From NCBI GenBank assembly GCA_020253445.1, contig JADCBP010000001.1, positions 248,001 through 312,000 on the forward strand: a stretch of 64,000 nt of DNA, given 5' to 3'. The translations under genes were made by a program, and so were the position numbers. Positions 9,095 to 19,334 of the stretch are shown piece by piece. The stretch's first letter is position 1. Each line of letters starts with the position of its first letter. This DNA is from Methylobacterium sp. (GTDB lineage: Bacteria > Pseudomonadota > Alphaproteobacteria > Rhizobiales > Beijerinckiaceae). The notes under the pieces are model-generated. The model was not told where the DNA came from. It did not search any database and worked only from the letters and a program-made list of their open reading frames with translations.

Positions 9095-10149
9095 TGCGGC
9101 CGGCGGCCCCAAGGCCCCCGTTTCTCCACGATTTCCGGCAGAGCCTCGCGCTCACTGATGCGCGGCGGCCCGGGCGGCAGATGCCCGCCCGCATAGGCCT
9201 GCAAAGCATGGATGCGCTTGGTGATGGAGGGATGGGTCGAGAAGATATCCGCGAAATCATTCGGGTCGTTCTCGATGCACATATCCATCACGCCCGAGGG
9301 AACGCCGGGAATATCCGCGCGGCCCGAGATTTTCAGCAGGGCGGAAATCATCGCATCGGGGTTCTTGGTGAGTTCCACCGCGCCGGCATCCGCGAGATAT
9401 TCGCGGGAGCGCGAGAGCGCGAAGCGGATCACCACCGCGAGAATCCAGGCGAGGATGAGGATCGCAATGCCGATCAGCACGGCAGCACCCTTGCCCGAAC
9501 CACGGCTGTCGCCATTCGAGCCGCGATGCGTCACCTGCACATTCGAGAAGCGCTGGCCGCGCACCACCATCTCGCCGAAGAAGGAGACGACCCCCGCGAT
9601 CAGCACGGCGACGATCATCAGCTTCACATCGCCATTGCGGATATGGGTCAGCTCATGCGCGATCACCGCTTCCAGTTCGGCATCATCCAGCGTTTCCATC
9701 AGCCCGCGCGTGACCGTGACGGTATACTGCTTCTCGTTGACCCCCGAGGCGAAGGCATTCAGCGCATCCGTGTCGATGATCTGAAGGCGCGGCACGGCCA
9801 TGCCCCGCGAGATGCAGAGATCCTCCGTGAGCTTCCACAGACGCGGGGATTGCTCGCGCGAGAGCGGCGCGGAGCCCGTCGCCCAGCCGATCAGCGCGAC
9901 ATTCGCGCCATAACCGATCAGCACCCAGAGCGCGGTGATCGCCAGGGCGATGGGGGTGTAAACGAGCGTCTGTCGCGCGGCATGGGCGAGGTGATCGTCG
10001 AGCGGGGCAAAGCGTGTCTGCCCGTCGATGATGAGGGTGGTGCCGAAAGTCACCATCAGCACAAGCACGAAAAGGCCGGCGATCAGCACGTTCGATCGCC
10101 AGCGATTGCGCCGGATATGCGTGTAGAGCCCGAAGGCCTCGCCGATCAT
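9091..10149 (-). CDS. M48 family (HtpX-like) membrane metalloprotease
   Basis: This is a zinc protease of the inner membrane, similar to HtpX, which takes part in membrane-protein quality control. It has 352 residues with two N-terminal membrane segments (about 20-40 and 62-85). The zinc site is HELTH at 165-169, and the third ligand is probably the Glu in SREYLADAGAVEL. Further hydrophobic segments at about 175-195 and 228-250 flank the site. It lies 4 bases after lemA and overlaps gtrA by 4 bases, so the three form an operon; lemA next to an M48 protease is a common pairing. Confidence 0.93.
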   Translation of the reverse strand: MIGEAFGLYTHIRRNRWRSNVLIAGLFVLVLMVTFGTTLIIDGQTRFAPLDDHLAHAARQTLVYTPIALAITALWVLIGYGANVALIGWATGSAPLSREQSPRLWKLTEDLCISRGMAVPRLQIIDTDALNAFASGVNEKQYTVTVTRGLMETLDDAELEAVIAHELTHIRNGDVKLMIVAVLIAGVVSFFGEMVVRGQRFSNVQVTHRGSNGDSRGSGKGAAVLIGIAILILAWILAVVIRFALSRSREYLADAGAVELTKNPDAMISALLKISGRADIPGVPSGVMDMCIENDPNDFADIFSTHPSITKRIHALQAYAGGHLPPGPPRISEREALPEIVEKRGPWGRRPQ

Positions 10150-10153
10150 GGGC

Positions 10154-10711
10154 TCAGAACTTCACGTTCGGAGCCTGATCAAGGGTCTTGCGGCCATCCT
10201 CGCCCAGTTCGAAGAAGGTGCGCTCGGCAAAGCCCATGGAGCGGGCAAAGAGCACGGCCGGGAAGGCCTGGATCGCGGCGTTGAACTCGCTCACCGCATT
10301 GTTGAAGAAGCGGCGGGCAGCGGAGAGCTTGTCCTCGACATTGGCGAGCTGGCTCTGCAGATCGAGGAAGTTCGTGTTCGCCTTGAGGTCCGGATAGGCC
10401 TCGGACAGCGCGATCAGGCGACCCAGCGCGCCGGAAAGCTGCTGCTCGGCTTGCGCCTGCGCGGCCGTGCCCTCAGCGGAGATCGCCGAATTGCGCGCCT
10501 TGATGACCGCGTCGAGCGTTTCCTTCTCGTGGGTCGCGTAGCCCTTCACGGTTTCCACGAGGTTGGGGATGAGATCATGCCGCTGCTTCAGCTGCACGTC
10601 GATATCCGCAAAGGCCTGGCTGGCACGCTGCCGCAGGCTCACCAGTCCGTTATAGGTCGCGATTCCCCAGAAAAGGATGAGCACGATGACGCCGAGAACA
10701 ACCCATTCCAT
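10154..10711 (-). CDS. lemA: LemA family protein
   Basis: LemA proteins have an N-terminal membrane anchor and a helical periplasmic domain; their role is not firmly known. In this 185-residue protein the anchor is at about 4-22, followed by the family's signature LRQRASQAFADIDVQLKQRHDLIPNLVETVKGY, written here as two overlapping blocks (residues 27-60), and FNNAVSEFNAAIQAFPA near 145. The frame stays open to 11026, but the ATG at 10711 has GGGAG eight bases upstream and starts directly before the anchor. It is the first gene of the lemA-M48-gtrA operon. Confidence 0.93.
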   Translation of the reverse strand: MEWVVLGVIVLILFWGIATYNGLVSLRQRASQAFADIDVQLKQRHDLIPNLVETVKGYATHEKETLDAVIKARNSAISAEGTAAQAQAEQQLSGALGRLIALSEAYPDLKANTNFLDLQSQLANVEDKLSAARRFFNNAVSEFNAAIQAFPAVLFARSMGFAERTFFELGEDGRKTLDQAPNVKF

Positions 10712-10852
10712 GGTGTAAACTCCCTCATGTGAGGCGCCCTGCCGCGCCCCGAACCATGGTGGCGACCATAGCATCATCCGACGATCACTCCAGAGGCGGC
10801 GTGCGCCGCCCCTCCATCCACGCTTTTTCCGCGACAGGCGGGGCTTTTTCGC

Positions 10853-10881
10853 TTGGCCCGCCTTCGCCTTCTGGCTATAGC
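10853..10881 (+). promoter_or_regulatory. Probable carB promoter
   Basis: TTGGCC at 10853-10858 and TATAGC at 10876-10881 are 17 bases apart. Transcription would begin about 85 bases before the carB ATG. The same TTGnCC-N17-TATAGC arrangement occurs before rplY at 61244-61272, which supports both calls. Confidence 0.6.
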
Positions 10882-10973
10882 GGCGGCTTAGCATCCCATT
10901 GAGTGATCCCTCCCCGCCCGCGCGGCAGCAAATGCACGGGTGCGGAGGAACGCGCATCCTGAGTCCGTGAGCC

Positions 10974-13900
10974 ATGCCGAAACGCCAAGACATCCACACG
11001 ATCATGATCATCGGGGCGGGCCCCATCGTGATCGGGCAGGCCTGCGAATTCGACTATTCCGGCACGCAGGCCGTGAAGGCGCTGAAGGCGGAGGGCTACC
11101 GGATCGTTCTGGTGAACTCCAACCCCGCCACCATCATGACCGACCCGGAACTGGCGGACGCGACCTATGTCGAGCCGATCACCCCGGAAGTGGTTGAAAG
11201 GATCATCGCCCGCGAGCGCCCGAAATGCCCGCCGGGCAAGGTTTTCGCGCTGCTGCCGACCATGGGCGGCCAGACGGCGCTGAACTGCGCGCTCTCGCTT
11301 CAGAAGATGGGGGCGCTGGAGAAGCACGATGTCGAGATGATCGGCGCCACCGCTGATGCCATCGACAAGGCCGAGGATCGCGAGCGCTTCCGCGAGGCCA
11401 TGACCAAGATCGGCCTCGAGACACCGAAATCCCGCCTCGCCAACGCGACCGAACTGAAGAAGAAGAACCGCGAGACCTACAAGGCGGAGCTCGCCAGGAT
11501 CGGGGCCGGACCCGGCTCGGCCGAAGAGAAGGCCAAGGCCCGCGAGGCTTTCGAGCGGCAATGGAGCGCCGGCGAGAAGGAGCGCGGCAAGCGCTACCAG
11601 GAATTCGCGCTCGGCTCGGCCATGATGGCGCTGACCGATATCGGCCTGCCGGCAATCATCCGCCCCTCCTTCACGCTGGGCGGCACGGGCGGCGGCATCG
11701 CCTATAATCGCGAGGAATTCCTCGACATCGTGGAGCGCGGTCTCGATGCCTCGCCGACCAACGAGGTGCTGATCGAGGAAAGCGTGCTCGGCTGGAAGGA
11801 ATTCGAGATGGAGGTCGTGCGCGACAAGCGCGACAACTGCATCATCGTCTGCTCCATCGAGAACATCGATCCGATGGGCGTGCATACGGGCGATTCCATC
11901 ACGGTTGCCCCGGCGCTGACGCTGACCGACAAGGAATACCAGCGCATGCGCAACGCCTCGCTCGCGGTTCTGCGCGAGATCGGTGTCGAAACCGGCGGCT
12001 CGAATGTGCAGTTCGCGATCAACCCGGCCGATGGCCGCCTGGTGGTGATCGAGATGAACCCGCGCGTCTCGCGCTCCTCGGCGCTGGCGTCGAAGGCCAC
12101 GGGCTTCCCCATCGCGAAGGTCGCGGCGAAACTCGCCGTGGGCTATACGCTCGACGAGATCGCGAACGACATCACCGGCGGTGCGACGCCCGCCTCCTTC
12201 GAGCCCTCGATCGATTACGTGGTGACGAAGATCCCGCGTTTCGCCTTCGAGAAGTTCCCCTCGACCGACCCGAATTTTGGCATCCTCACGACCTCGATGA
12301 AGTCGGTCGGCGAAAGCATGGCGATCGGCCGCACCTTCCACGAGAGCCTGCAGAAGGCGCTCCGCTCCCTCGAAACCGGCCTCGATGGCCTCGACGAAAT
12401 CGAGATCGAGGGCCTCGGCAGGGGCGACGACAAGAACGCGATCCGCGCGGCGATCGGCACGCCCACCGCGAACCGCCTCCTCTATGTGGCGCAGGCCATG
12501 CGCCTCGGGTTCTCGAACGCGGAAATCCACCAGAGCTGCAGGATCGATCCGTGGTTCCTCGATCGCATCCGCGAGATCGTGGACATGGAAGCCCGGGTGA
12601 AGGCCCATGGCCTGCCGCCGGATGCCGAGAATTTCCGCCTGCTCAAGGGCATGGGGTTCTCGGATGCGCGCCTCGCCGCGCTCGCGAACATGGAGACGAC
12701 CGAGGTGCGCGCAAAGCGGCGCGCGCTGGATGTGCACCCGGTCTACAAGCGTATCGATACCTGTGCGGCCGAGTTCGCCTCGCCTACGGCCTATATGTAC
12801 TCGACCTATGCGCCACCCTTCGCGGGCAAGCTTGCGGATGAGGCGCGCGTCTCGGACAGGAGGAAGATCGTGATCCTCGGCGGCGGTCCGAACCGCATCG
12901 GCCAGGGCATCGAGTTCGATTATTGCTGCTGCCATGCCAGTTTCGCGCTCAGGGATGCCGGGTTCGAGACGATCATGATCAATTGCAACCCGGAGACCGT
13001 CTCGACCGATTACGACACGGCGAATCGCCTTTACTTCGAGCCTCTCACAGCAGAGGACGTGCTCGAGATCATGGACAAGGAGCGCGAGGCCGGCACATTG
13101 CTGGGCGCCATCGTGCAGTTCGGCGGGCAGACCCCGCTGAAGCTCGCCCGCGCGCTGGAAGAGGCACAAGTGCCGATCCTCGGGACATCGCCGGACGCGA
13201 TCGACCTCGCGGAGGATCGCGACCGCTTCAAGCGCCTGCTGGATAAACTCCAGTTGAAGCAGCCGAAGAACGGCATCGCCTATTCGGTGGAGCAGTCGCG
13301 CCTCGTGGCGGCCGATCTCGGCTTCCCCTTCGTGGTGCGCCCCTCCTACGTGCTCGGCGGACGCGCCATGGCGATCATCCGCGAGCAGGAGACCTTCGAC
13401 GATTACCTCCTCGGCACGCTCCCCTCGCTGATCCCCTCGGAGATCAAGGCGAAATACCCGAACGACAAGACCGGGCAGATCAACACCCTGCTCGGCAAGA
13501 ACCCGCTTCTCTTCGATCGCTACCTCTCCGATGCGATCGAGGTGGATGTGGACTGCCTCTCGGATGGCAAGGACGTCTATATCTGCGGCATCATGGAGCA
13601 TATCGAGGAAGCGGGCATCCATTCGGGTGATAGCGCCTGCTCGCTGCCCCCGCGCTCGCTTTCGCCGGAGATGATCGCCGAACTCGAGCGCCAGTCCCGC
13701 GCGATGGCGCTGGCGCTGGAAGTCGGCGGCCTGATGAACGTGCAATACGCCATCCAGGGCGGCACGATCTATGTGCTCGAAGTGAACCCGCGCGCCTCGC
13801 GCACCGTGCCCTTCGTGGCGAAGGTGGTGGGCCACCCCATCGCGAAGGCCGCTTCGCTGGTGATGGCCGGCGAGAAGCTCGCGACCTCCGAAGCACCGAT

Positions 13901-14510
13901 TCTCGCAGCGCTCCGCGCCGCCTTCGCCAAGGGCGCGCCGAAGCTGAACCATGTGGGCGTGAAGGAAGCAGTCTTCCCCTTCGCGCGCTTCCCCGGCGTC
14001 GATACAGTCCTCGGCCCTGAAATGCGCTCGACAGGCGAGGTGATCGGCCTCGATCGCAGCTTCGGCGTGGCTTTCGCCAAGAGCCAGCTCGGCTCGGGCA
14101 CGAAGGTGCCGACCGCCGGCCGCGTGTTCGTTTCCGTGCGCGATGGTGACAAGGATCGCCTGCTGCCTTCCGTGAAGATGCTCTCGGAGCTCGGCTTCAA
14201 GCTGATCGCAACGGCCGGCACGCAGAAATATCTCACAAGCCATGGCCTCGAATGCGAGCGCATCAACAAGGTGCTCGAAGGAAGGCCGCATATCGTGGAC
14301 GAGATCAAGAACGGCTCGATCCAGCTCGTCTTCAACACCACCGAAGGCGCGCAGGCCATGAATGACAGCCGTTCGCTCCGCCGGGCTGCCCTCTTGCAGA
14401 AGGTGCCCTATTATACCACCTTGGCGGGAGCGATGGCGGCAGCCGAGGGGATTCGGGCCTATCTGGCCGGTGACCTCGAGGTGCGTGCGCTTCAGGACTA
14501 TTTCGCCTGA
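10974..14510 (+). CDS. carB: Carbamoyl-phosphate synthase large subunit
   Basis: CarB makes carbamoyl phosphate from bicarbonate, two ATP and ammonia delivered by CarA. It has two homologous halves, each with a biotin-carboxylase-like N-domain ([17 protein letters not shown] near 15; [17 protein letters not shown] near 640) and an ATP-grasp domain, then a C-terminal MGS-like allosteric domain ([16 protein letters not shown] near 1045). At 1178 residues it is about 100 longer than the E. coli protein. A charged insert lies at about 160-210 and a shorter one near 820 in the second ATP-grasp. The ATG at 10974 matches the family start. Confidence 0.98.
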   Translation: MPKRQDIHTIMIIGAGPIVIGQACEFDYSGTQAVKALKAEGYRIVLVNSNPATIMTDPELADATYVEPITPEVVERIIARERPKCPPGKVFALLPTMGGQTALNCALSLQKMGALEKHDVEMIGATADAIDKAEDRERFREAMTKIGLETPKSRLANATELKKKNRETYKAELARIGAGPGSAEEKAKAREAFERQWSAGEKERGKRYQEFALGSAMMALTDIGLPAIIRPSFTLGGTGGGIAYNREEFLDIVERGLDASPTNEVLIEESVLGWKEFEMEVVRDKRDNCIIVCSIENIDPMGVHTGDSITVAPALTLTDKEYQRMRNASLAVLREIGVETGGSNVQFAINPADGRLVVIEMNPRVSRSSALASKATGFPIAKVAAKLAVGYTLDEIANDITGGATPASFEPSIDYVVTKIPRFAFEKFPSTDPNFGILTTSMKSVGESMAIGRTFHESLQKALRSLETGLDGLDEIEIEGLGRGDDKNAIRAAIGTPTANRLLYVAQAMRLGFSNAEIHQSCRIDPWFLDRIREIVDMEARVKAHGLPPDAENFRLLKGMGFSDARLAALANMETTEVRAKRRALDVHPVYKRIDTCAAEFASPTAYMYSTYAPPFAGKLADEARVSDRRKIVILGGGPNRIGQGIEFDYCCCHASFALRDAGFETIMINCNPETVSTDYDTANRLYFEPLTAEDVLEIMDKEREAGTLLGAIVQFGGQTPLKLARALEEAQVPILGTSPDAIDLAEDRDRFKRLLDKLQLKQPKNGIAYSVEQSRLVAADLGFPFVVRPSYVLGGRAMAIIREQETFDDYLLGTLPSLIPSEIKAKYPNDKTGQINTLLGKNPLLFDRYLSDAIEVDVDCLSDGKDVYICGIMEHIEEAGIHSGDSACSLPPRSLSPEMIAELERQSRAMALALEVGGLMNVQYAIQGGTIYVLEVNPRASRTVPFVAKVVGHPIAKAASLVMAGEKLATSEAPILAALRAAFAKGAPKLNHVGVKEAVFPFARFPGVDTVLGPEMRSTGEVIGLDRSFGVAFAKSQLGSGTKVPTAGRVFVSVRDGDKDRLLPSVKMLSELGFKLIATAGTQKYLTSHGLECERINKVLEGRPHIVDEIKNGSIQLVFNTTEGAQAMNDSRSLRRAALLQKVPYYTTLAGAMAAAEGIRAYLAGDLEVRALQDYFA

Positions 14511-14570
14511 ACTCGAGCCATCGGCGGGTTTGCAAGGATGCGGGCCCTTTCGTCTGGATCTTCATCGCTT

Positions 14571-14601
14571 CCCGAAACATTTTCGGGGGCGAGATTTTTT
14601 T
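14571..14601 (+). terminator. Possible terminator or leader hairpin between carB and greA
   Basis: CCCGAAA and TTTCGGG form a perfect 7-bp stem with loop CAT. A run of seven T residues follows, but only after a 7-base gap, so it is an imperfect intrinsic terminator. It ends 17 bases before the greA ATG and could also act as a leader hairpin for greA. Confidence 0.4.
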
Positions 14602-14617
14602 GTTTCTGGAGGGTGCG

Positions 14618-15091
14618 ATGGACCGCATTCCGATGACCGGAAGGGGCTTCAGGGCCCTGGAAGAAGAACTGAAGCACCGCCAATCGGTGGAGCGTCCCCG
14701 GATCATTCTCGCGATCCAGGAGGCGCGCGCGCATGGCGATCTGTCGGAGAACGCCGAATATTCGAGCGCGAAGGAAGCGCAATCGCTGAACGAGGGCCGC
14801 ATCACCGAGCTCGAGAGCATCATCAGCCGCGCCGAAATCATCGATGTCACGAAATTGACCGGAAACACGGTGAAGTTCGGCGCCACGGTGAAACTCGTGG
14901 ACGAGGACACCGAGGAAGAAAAGCAATACCAGATCGTGGGTGATCTGGAGGCGGATGTGAAGTTCGGCCGCGTTTCGATTTCCTCGCCCATCGCCCGCGC
15001 GCTGATCGGCAAGAAGGTCGGCGACAGCGTCGAGGTCAACACGCCGGGCGGAGGCAAGAGCTATGAAGTGGTCGAGGTCGCTTTCCGCTAG
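14618..15091 (+). CDS. greA: Transcription elongation factor GreA
   Basis: GreA binds RNA polymerase and triggers cleavage of backtracked transcripts. The 157-residue protein has the N-terminal coiled coil with the tip motif GDLSENAEY (about 42-50) and the C-terminal FKBP-like domain (about 80-157). The ATG at 14618 has GGAGGG upstream and gives the standard [11 protein letters not shown]-type start, so an upstream in-frame ATG at 14600 is not needed. It follows carB, as in many Hyphomicrobiales. Confidence 0.97.
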   Translation: MDRIPMTGRGFRALEEELKHRQSVERPRIILAIQEARAHGDLSENAEYSSAKEAQSLNEGRITELESIISRAEIIDVTKLTGNTVKFGATVKLVDEDTEEEKQYQIVGDLEADVKFGRVSISSPIARALIGKKVGDSVEVNTPGGGKSYEVVEVAFR

Positions 15092-15542
15092 GCTCGCCGC
15101 AGCCGGTGCGCTGGCGCTGATGCTGGCCGCTCCGGTTTCTGCAGCACCCATCGCGCGCATCAGCGCGGTGGTGGAAAGCGGCGTTTCGCCCGCAGGCATG
15201 GTGCGGCAGGGCCTGCCGCGCTACCTCGCTGCCGAACTGGCGCGCGCGGGAGCCGATGGCTTCCCGCCCGGCGCGCAGCTCGAACTGGTGATCCGCGAGA
15301 TCTATCTCTCGCATGATGGCGGCATGCCTTTCGGCACCACCAACGATTTCAGCTCCATGCCGGATTCCATCACGGGTGTGACGCGTGTGCTGGATTCGCG
15401 CGGCAGGGTGCTGGTGGAAAGGCGCGCCTTCGCGACCTCCGCGCCGGATTCCGGCGGCTTCGGGCCGGGCAACGAGGCGCGGCGGGTGGATGCGCTGTTG
15501 CGCGCGCTCGCCTATTGGGTGGCGCGTGATATCGCCCGTTAG
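15063..15542 (+). CDS. Secreted protein of unknown function
   Basis: I do not recognise a family. The 159-residue protein begins with a clear signal peptide ([11 protein letters not shown], a hydrophobic stretch, then APVSA at about residue 27), so the mature part is periplasmic. The mature region is a mixed alpha/beta sequence without cysteines. It starts 29 bases before the end of greA in another frame, so translation may be coupled. The gap to the Lrp gene that follows is T-rich, but no stem is seen there. Confidence 0.7.
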   Translation: MKWSRSLSARLAAAGALALMLAAPVSAAPIARISAVVESGVSPAGMVRQGLPRYLAAELARAGADGFPPGAQLELVIREIYLSHDGGMPFGTTNDFSSMPDSITGVTRVLDSRGRVLVERRAFATSAPDSGGFGPGNEARRVDALLRALAYWVARDIAR

Positions 15543-15602
15543 CTTTTTCGTATTCTGCGCATTTTTTCTCACAAACCCGTGACCGCTTCGCTGGAAAACG
15601 CC

Positions 15603-16082
15603 TCAGGACGATGGCCCGAACGGGACGAGACCCTTGTCCTTCACCTTGGTGAGAGTGAGGGCCGTGCGCACATTTCGCACGTTGGGCGTGGTCGTGAGAT
15701 CGTTCACGAAGCTCTGGAACGCCTGAAGATCGGTCGTGACGCATTTCATCACGAAATCGATATCGCCGGACATGGTCCAGCATTCGCGCACCTGCGGCCA
15801 GTTCGCGATGCGGGCCACGAAGGCCTGGAGATCCGCGCCGGATTGGCTCGCGAGCTGCACGAAGGCGAAGCAGACGACCGAATAGCCGAGCAAGGCAGGG
15901 TCGAGCATCGCGCGGTAGCCCTGGATCAGCCCGGCTTCCTGCAGCGCGCGAACACGGCGCAGGCAGGGTGGCGGCGTGAGCCCCACGCGGCGGGCAAGTT
16001 CGACATTGGTCAGCGATCCATCTGCCTGCAACTCGGCCAGAATTTTCCAGTCGAGGCTGTCAAGCTGAAGGCTCCGCGTCAT
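15603..16082 (-). CDS. Lrp/AsnC family transcriptional regulator
   Basis: Lrp/AsnC regulators sense amino acids and control their metabolism. The 159-residue protein has an N-terminal helix-turn-helix (about 8-55, SLTNVELARRVGLTPPPCLRRVRAL) and a C-terminal RAM ligand-binding domain (about 70-150, with the glycine-containing CWTMSGDIDFVMKCV turn). It is divergent from the ELM1-like gene across 91 bases. The regulated target cannot be told. Confidence 0.94.
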   Translation of the reverse strand: MTRSLQLDSLDWKILAELQADGSLTNVELARRVGLTPPPCLRRVRALQEAGLIQGYRAMLDPALLGYSVVCFAFVQLASQSGADLQAFVARIANWPQVRECWTMSGDIDFVMKCVTTDLQAFQSFVNDLTTTPNVRNVRTALTLTKVKDKGLVPFGPSS

Positions 16083-16173
16083 GGCATTCCCGGATCAACG
16101 GCGAATCGCGCTTGCCCGGATGGACAAGCTCCGACCTTTCCGACGATAAACGCGGCGTCGGCGCGAAACAATA

Positions 16174-17211
16174 ATGCGCGTTGGCGAAAGAGAGTTTCGT
16201 GTGGCCCCATCCCCTGAAATCCGCTCCCTGGCCGAAGCGCGGGAGGCCCTCGCGGGAAAGCGCGTCTGGCTGGTGACGGATGGCAAGATGGGCGACCTCG
16301 CGCCAGGCCTTGGCCTCACGGAGCGGCTGGGCCTCGAAGCCGAGAGCCGCGTGGTGGCGCCGCGCAGGCTTTTCACGGCTTTCATGCCCTGGGGGCCGAT
16401 CGACCCGCGCGAGGCGCCGGGCCTGGCGGGCTCGCCACTTGCGCCGCCCTTCCCGGATCTCGCGATCGGCGTGGGGCGCAGGGCGGCGAGCTACATCCGG
16501 CATCTGAAAAGCGCGAGCGGCGGACGGATCTTCACGGTTTTCCTTCGCGATCCACGCTCCGGCGCGCGCATAGCGGATTTCCTCTGGGTGCCGCTTCATG
16601 ACCGGCTGCGCGGACCCAATGTGATGACCACGCTCACAACGCCACATCGCTTCTCGCCGGAGAGGCTCGCGAGCGCGGTCGCGCCGTGGACGCCGGATGG
16701 CAGGCCGGTCCTCGGCCTGCTGATGGGTGGAACCTCCAAGGATTTCCGTTTCTCGCCGGATGATGAAATGCGGCTGATCGCGCAACTCAGGCAGGCGATC
16801 GGCGAAGGCTGGCGGCTTGTCGGCACGCCCTCGCGCCGCACGCCGCAGAGCGTCACGCGCGCGCTTTCCACCCTCTGCGCGGAAACGGGCGGCTGGTTCT
16901 GGAATGGCGAGGGCGAAAACCCCTACCCCGCCCTGCTCGCCCGCAGCGATGCCCTGCTGGTGACGATGGAATCGACCAACATGCTGGGCGAAGCGGTGGC
17001 CACCGGTCGGCCGGTGCTGGGTTTCCGCCTCACGGGAAAATCGCGCAAGCTTGACGAATTCTGGCGTGGACTGGTGGAGGCCGGCGCGGCCCGCCTCTTT
17101 CAGGGAAGACCGGAACGCTATAGCTATGAGCCGATCGATGCGACGGGGATCATCGCTGTCGAGCTGGCCCGACGCTTCCTTGCGCACAGGGCCGGGCAAG
17201 GCCAGATCTAG
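16174..17211 (+). CDS. Mitochondrial fission ELM1 family protein
   Basis: Members of this family resemble the plant mitochondrial fission factor ELM1 and have a GT-B-like glycosyltransferase fold; the bacterial function is unknown. The 345-residue protein has VWLVTDGKMGDLAPGLGL near residue 31, the GVGRRAASYIRHLK block near 97, a central LLMGGTSKDFRFSPDD near 185, and the C-terminal VTMESTNMLGEAVATGRPV near 265, like a sugar-nucleotide-binding loop. The ATG at 16174 has a weak ribosome-binding site; a GTG at 16201 is an alternative. trxB follows 15 bases later, so the two are probably co-transcribed. Confidence 0.88.
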   Translation: MRVGEREFRVAPSPEIRSLAEAREALAGKRVWLVTDGKMGDLAPGLGLTERLGLEAESRVVAPRRLFTAFMPWGPIDPREAPGLAGSPLAPPFPDLAIGVGRRAASYIRHLKSASGGRIFTVFLRDPRSGARIADFLWVPLHDRLRGPNVMTTLTTPHRFSPERLASAVAPWTPDGRPVLGLLMGGTSKDFRFSPDDEMRLIAQLRQAIGEGWRLVGTPSRRTPQSVTRALSTLCAETGGWFWNGEGENPYPALLARSDALLVTMESTNMLGEAVATGRPVLGFRLTGKSRKLDEFWRGLVEAGAARLFQGRPERYSYEPIDATGIIAVELARRFLAHRAGQGQI

Positions 17212-17226
17212 GAACAGGGTTTCACC

Positions 17227-18189
17227 ATGAGCGCGAACCACGCGAAGGTCATCGTCATCGGCTCCGGCCCGGCGGGCTACACAGCCGCCATCTATGCCGC
17301 GCGCGCCATGATGAAGCCGATGCTGATTTCCGGCTTCGAGCCCGGTGGCCAGTTGATGATCACCACGGATGTCGAGAATTATCCCGGCTTCGCAGAGGCC
17401 ATCCAGGGCCCGTGGCTGATGGAACAGATGCGCCTGCAGGCCGAGCATGTCGGCACGAAGATGGTTTCGGATCACATCGTGAGCGCCGATCTTGCGCGCC
17501 GGCCCTTCACGCTGCAGGGGGATAGCGGCACCGCCTATACCTGCGACACCCTCATCATCGCGACCGGCGCCAAGGCCAAGTGGCTGGGCATCCCCTCCGA
17601 GGAGACCTTCAAGGGCTTCGGCGTTTCGGCCTGTGCCACCTGCGACGGCTTCTTCTATCGCGGCAAGGATGTGGTGGTGGTCGGCGGCGGCAATTCGGCC
17701 GTGGAAGAGGCGCTCTACCTCTCGAACCTCGCGAAGACCGTGACGGTGGTGCATCGCCGCGACAGCTTCAAGGCCGAGCGCATCCTGCAGGAGCGGCTTT
17801 TCGCCAAGGAGAACATCTCGGTGCTCTGGGACAATGCCGTGGACGAAATCTGCGGCACCACCGCGCCGCCGGGCGTTACCCATCTGCGCCTCAGGAATAC
17901 CCGCACCGGCGCGCTGACCGAAGTGAGGACGCATGGCGTGTTCGTGGCCATCGGGCACGAGCCGGCCTCCGGCCTCTTCAAGGGGCAGGTGGAGATGAAG
18001 GAGAACGGCTATATCAAGGTCGTTCCGGGCACGACGCAGACCAACATTCCCGGCGTGTTCGCCGCCGGCGACGTGGCCGATGACACCTACCGGCAGGCCG
18101 TGACCGCCGCCGGCCTCGGCTGCATGGCCGCGCTTGAAGCGGATCGCTTCCTGATCGCGCATGCCAATGAGCGGATCGCGGCGGAGTGA
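17227..18189 (+). CDS. trxB: Thioredoxin-disulfide reductase
   Basis: TrxB uses NADPH and FAD to reduce thioredoxin. The 320-residue protein has the FAD-binding GSGPAGYTAAIYAAR (13-27), the redox-active pair Cys136 and Cys139 in ACATCDGFFYRG, the NADPH-binding VVVGGGNSAVEEALYL near 151, and the C-terminal FAD motif GVFAAGDVADDTYRQA near 279. It lies 15 bases after the ELM1-like gene, a frequent arrangement in Hyphomicrobiales. Confidence 0.97.
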   Translation: MSANHAKVIVIGSGPAGYTAAIYAARAMMKPMLISGFEPGGQLMITTDVENYPGFAEAIQGPWLMEQMRLQAEHVGTKMVSDHIVSADLARRPFTLQGDSGTAYTCDTLIIATGAKAKWLGIPSEETFKGFGVSACATCDGFFYRGKDVVVVGGGNSAVEEALYLSNLAKTVTVVHRRDSFKAERILQERLFAKENISVLWDNAVDEICGTTAPPGVTHLRLRNTRTGALTEVRTHGVFVAIGHEPASGLFKGQVEMKENGYIKVVPGTTQTNIPGVFAAGDVADDTYRQAVTAAGLGCMAALEADRFLIAHANERIAAE

Positions 18190-18277
18190 TGCGAGCGGCG
18201 GAAGCCGTTGAAATCCCGTCCTCCGGTGACGATTGCGGTTTGCCCCTTGCATTCACGGGCGCAGTCTGATCTAGGCT

Positions 18278-18307
18278 ATGCAAATTTCGCAGAGTGGGAA
18301 TGCAAAT
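18278..18307 (+). promoter_or_regulatory. Direct repeats ahead of the LysR-type gene
   Basis: ATGCAAAT occurs at 18278-18285 and again at 18300-18307, starts 22 bases apart (about two helical turns), in ATGCAAATTTCGCA and ATGCAAATCCGCAT. They lie 35-65 bases before the LysR-type start codon, just after a weak TTGCAT/TAGGCT promoter-like pair (18247-18277). They may be an autoregulatory site. Confidence 0.35.
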
Positions 18308-18341
18308 CCGCATTTTCCTGTGCAGCGGGCTGGAGCGCGGC

Positions 18342-19232
18342 ATGGATTGGGATCGTGTCCGGATTTTCTATGCCGCGGCGGAGGCGGGCAGCCTCACGCG
18401 GGCCGGCGAAATGCTGGGTTTGTCGCAATCGGCGGTATCGCGGCAGGTCTCGGCGCTCGAGAACGAACTCGACGTGCCACTGTTCCATCGCCATGCGCGC
18501 GGCCTCGTGCTCACCGAGCAGGGCGAGATGCTGTTCCGCACGGCGCGCGAACTCGTCTCGAAGCTGGAACAGACGCGCCTCAGCCTCACGGATAGCCGCG
18601 AGAAGCCGAATGGCGAATTGAAGATCACGGCGAATGTCGCGCTGGGCGGCATCTGGCTCACGCCGCGCCTCAGCGAGTTTCTCGATCTCTACCCGGATAT
18701 CAAGCTGCAGGTGCTGCTGACCGACGATGAGCTCGATCTCGCGATGCGCGAGGCGGATGTGGCCTTGCGCCTGCGCGCGCCGCAGCAGGCGGATCTTATC
18801 CGCCGCCGGCTCTTCGCGGTGCATTTCCATGTCTATGCCTCGCCCGATTACCTCAAGCGCTTCGGCACGCCGAAGGTGGTGGCCGATCTCGACGAGCACC
18901 GCCTCGTGGCCTTCGGCGGCGACATCCCGAGCTATCTCGCGGATGTGAACTGGCATTGCACGGCGGGGCGCGAGCGGCGTGAGCCGCGCCAGCCGGCGCT
19001 GGTGGTGAACTCGATCTCGGCGCTGCTGAACGCGGCCTCCAGCGGCGCGGGCATTGCGGTGCTGCCGGATTACACGGTTGATCAATCCTCGCCGCTGGTG
19101 CAGCTTCTGCAGAGCGAGACGATGCCGCAACTCGATTGCTATCTTGTTTTCCCGGAATCGCTCAAGACCGTGGCCCGCGTGCAGGTTTTCCGGGATTTCA
19201 TGGTCAGCAAGGCACAGCGCTGGGTTTATTGA
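18342..19232 (+). CDS. LysR family transcriptional regulator
   Basis: The 296-residue protein has the N-terminal LysR winged helix-turn-helix (about 1-60, MDWDRVRIFYAAAEAGSLTR then LGLSQSAVSRQVSALE) and the C-terminal periplasmic-binding-like effector domain. An upstream in-frame ATG at 18294 exists, but 18342 has GGAG seven bases ahead and gives the standard LysR N-terminus. It follows trxB on the same strand. The regulated gene is not evident: no metabolic gene is divergent from it. Confidence 0.92.
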   Translation: MDWDRVRIFYAAAEAGSLTRAGEMLGLSQSAVSRQVSALENELDVPLFHRHARGLVLTEQGEMLFRTARELVSKLEQTRLSLTDSREKPNGELKITANVALGGIWLTPRLSEFLDLYPDIKLQVLLTDDELDLAMREADVALRLRAPQQADLIRRRLFAVHFHVYASPDYLKRFGTPKVVADLDEHRLVAFGGDIPSYLADVNWHCTAGRERREPRQPALVVNSISALLNAASSGAGIAVLPDYTVDQSSPLVQLLQSETMPQLDCYLVFPESLKTVARVQVFRDFMVSKAQRWVY

Positions 19233-19271
19233 GCGAATGGGGAGTGGCGAATAGCGACCGCCACCCGTGAA

Positions 19272-19303
19272 ATTCCCGACAATCCAAAGGATTGAGCGGG
19301 AAT
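19272..19303 (+). terminator. Hairpin after the LysR gene
   Basis: ATTCCCG-a-CAATCC pairs with GGATTG-ag-CGGGAAT around the loop AAA, 13 base pairs with a small internal bulge. It lies 40 bases after the lysR stop codon and is followed by CCTTTATG. It shares its ATTCCCG...CGGGAAT ends with the next hairpin at 19335-19363. Confidence 0.45.
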
Positions 19304-19334
19304 CCTTTATGTCAGACTGGCCAAAGACAATGGA

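Noticed and set aside
10875-14291. Long open frame of 1138 codons opposite carB.
   Set aside because: It is the antisense shadow of carB. Its composition (many His, Arg and Asp) is typical of such shadows.
16060-18252. Open frame of 730 codons opposite the ELM1-like gene and trxB.
   Set aside because: It is an antisense shadow of two well-recognised genes.
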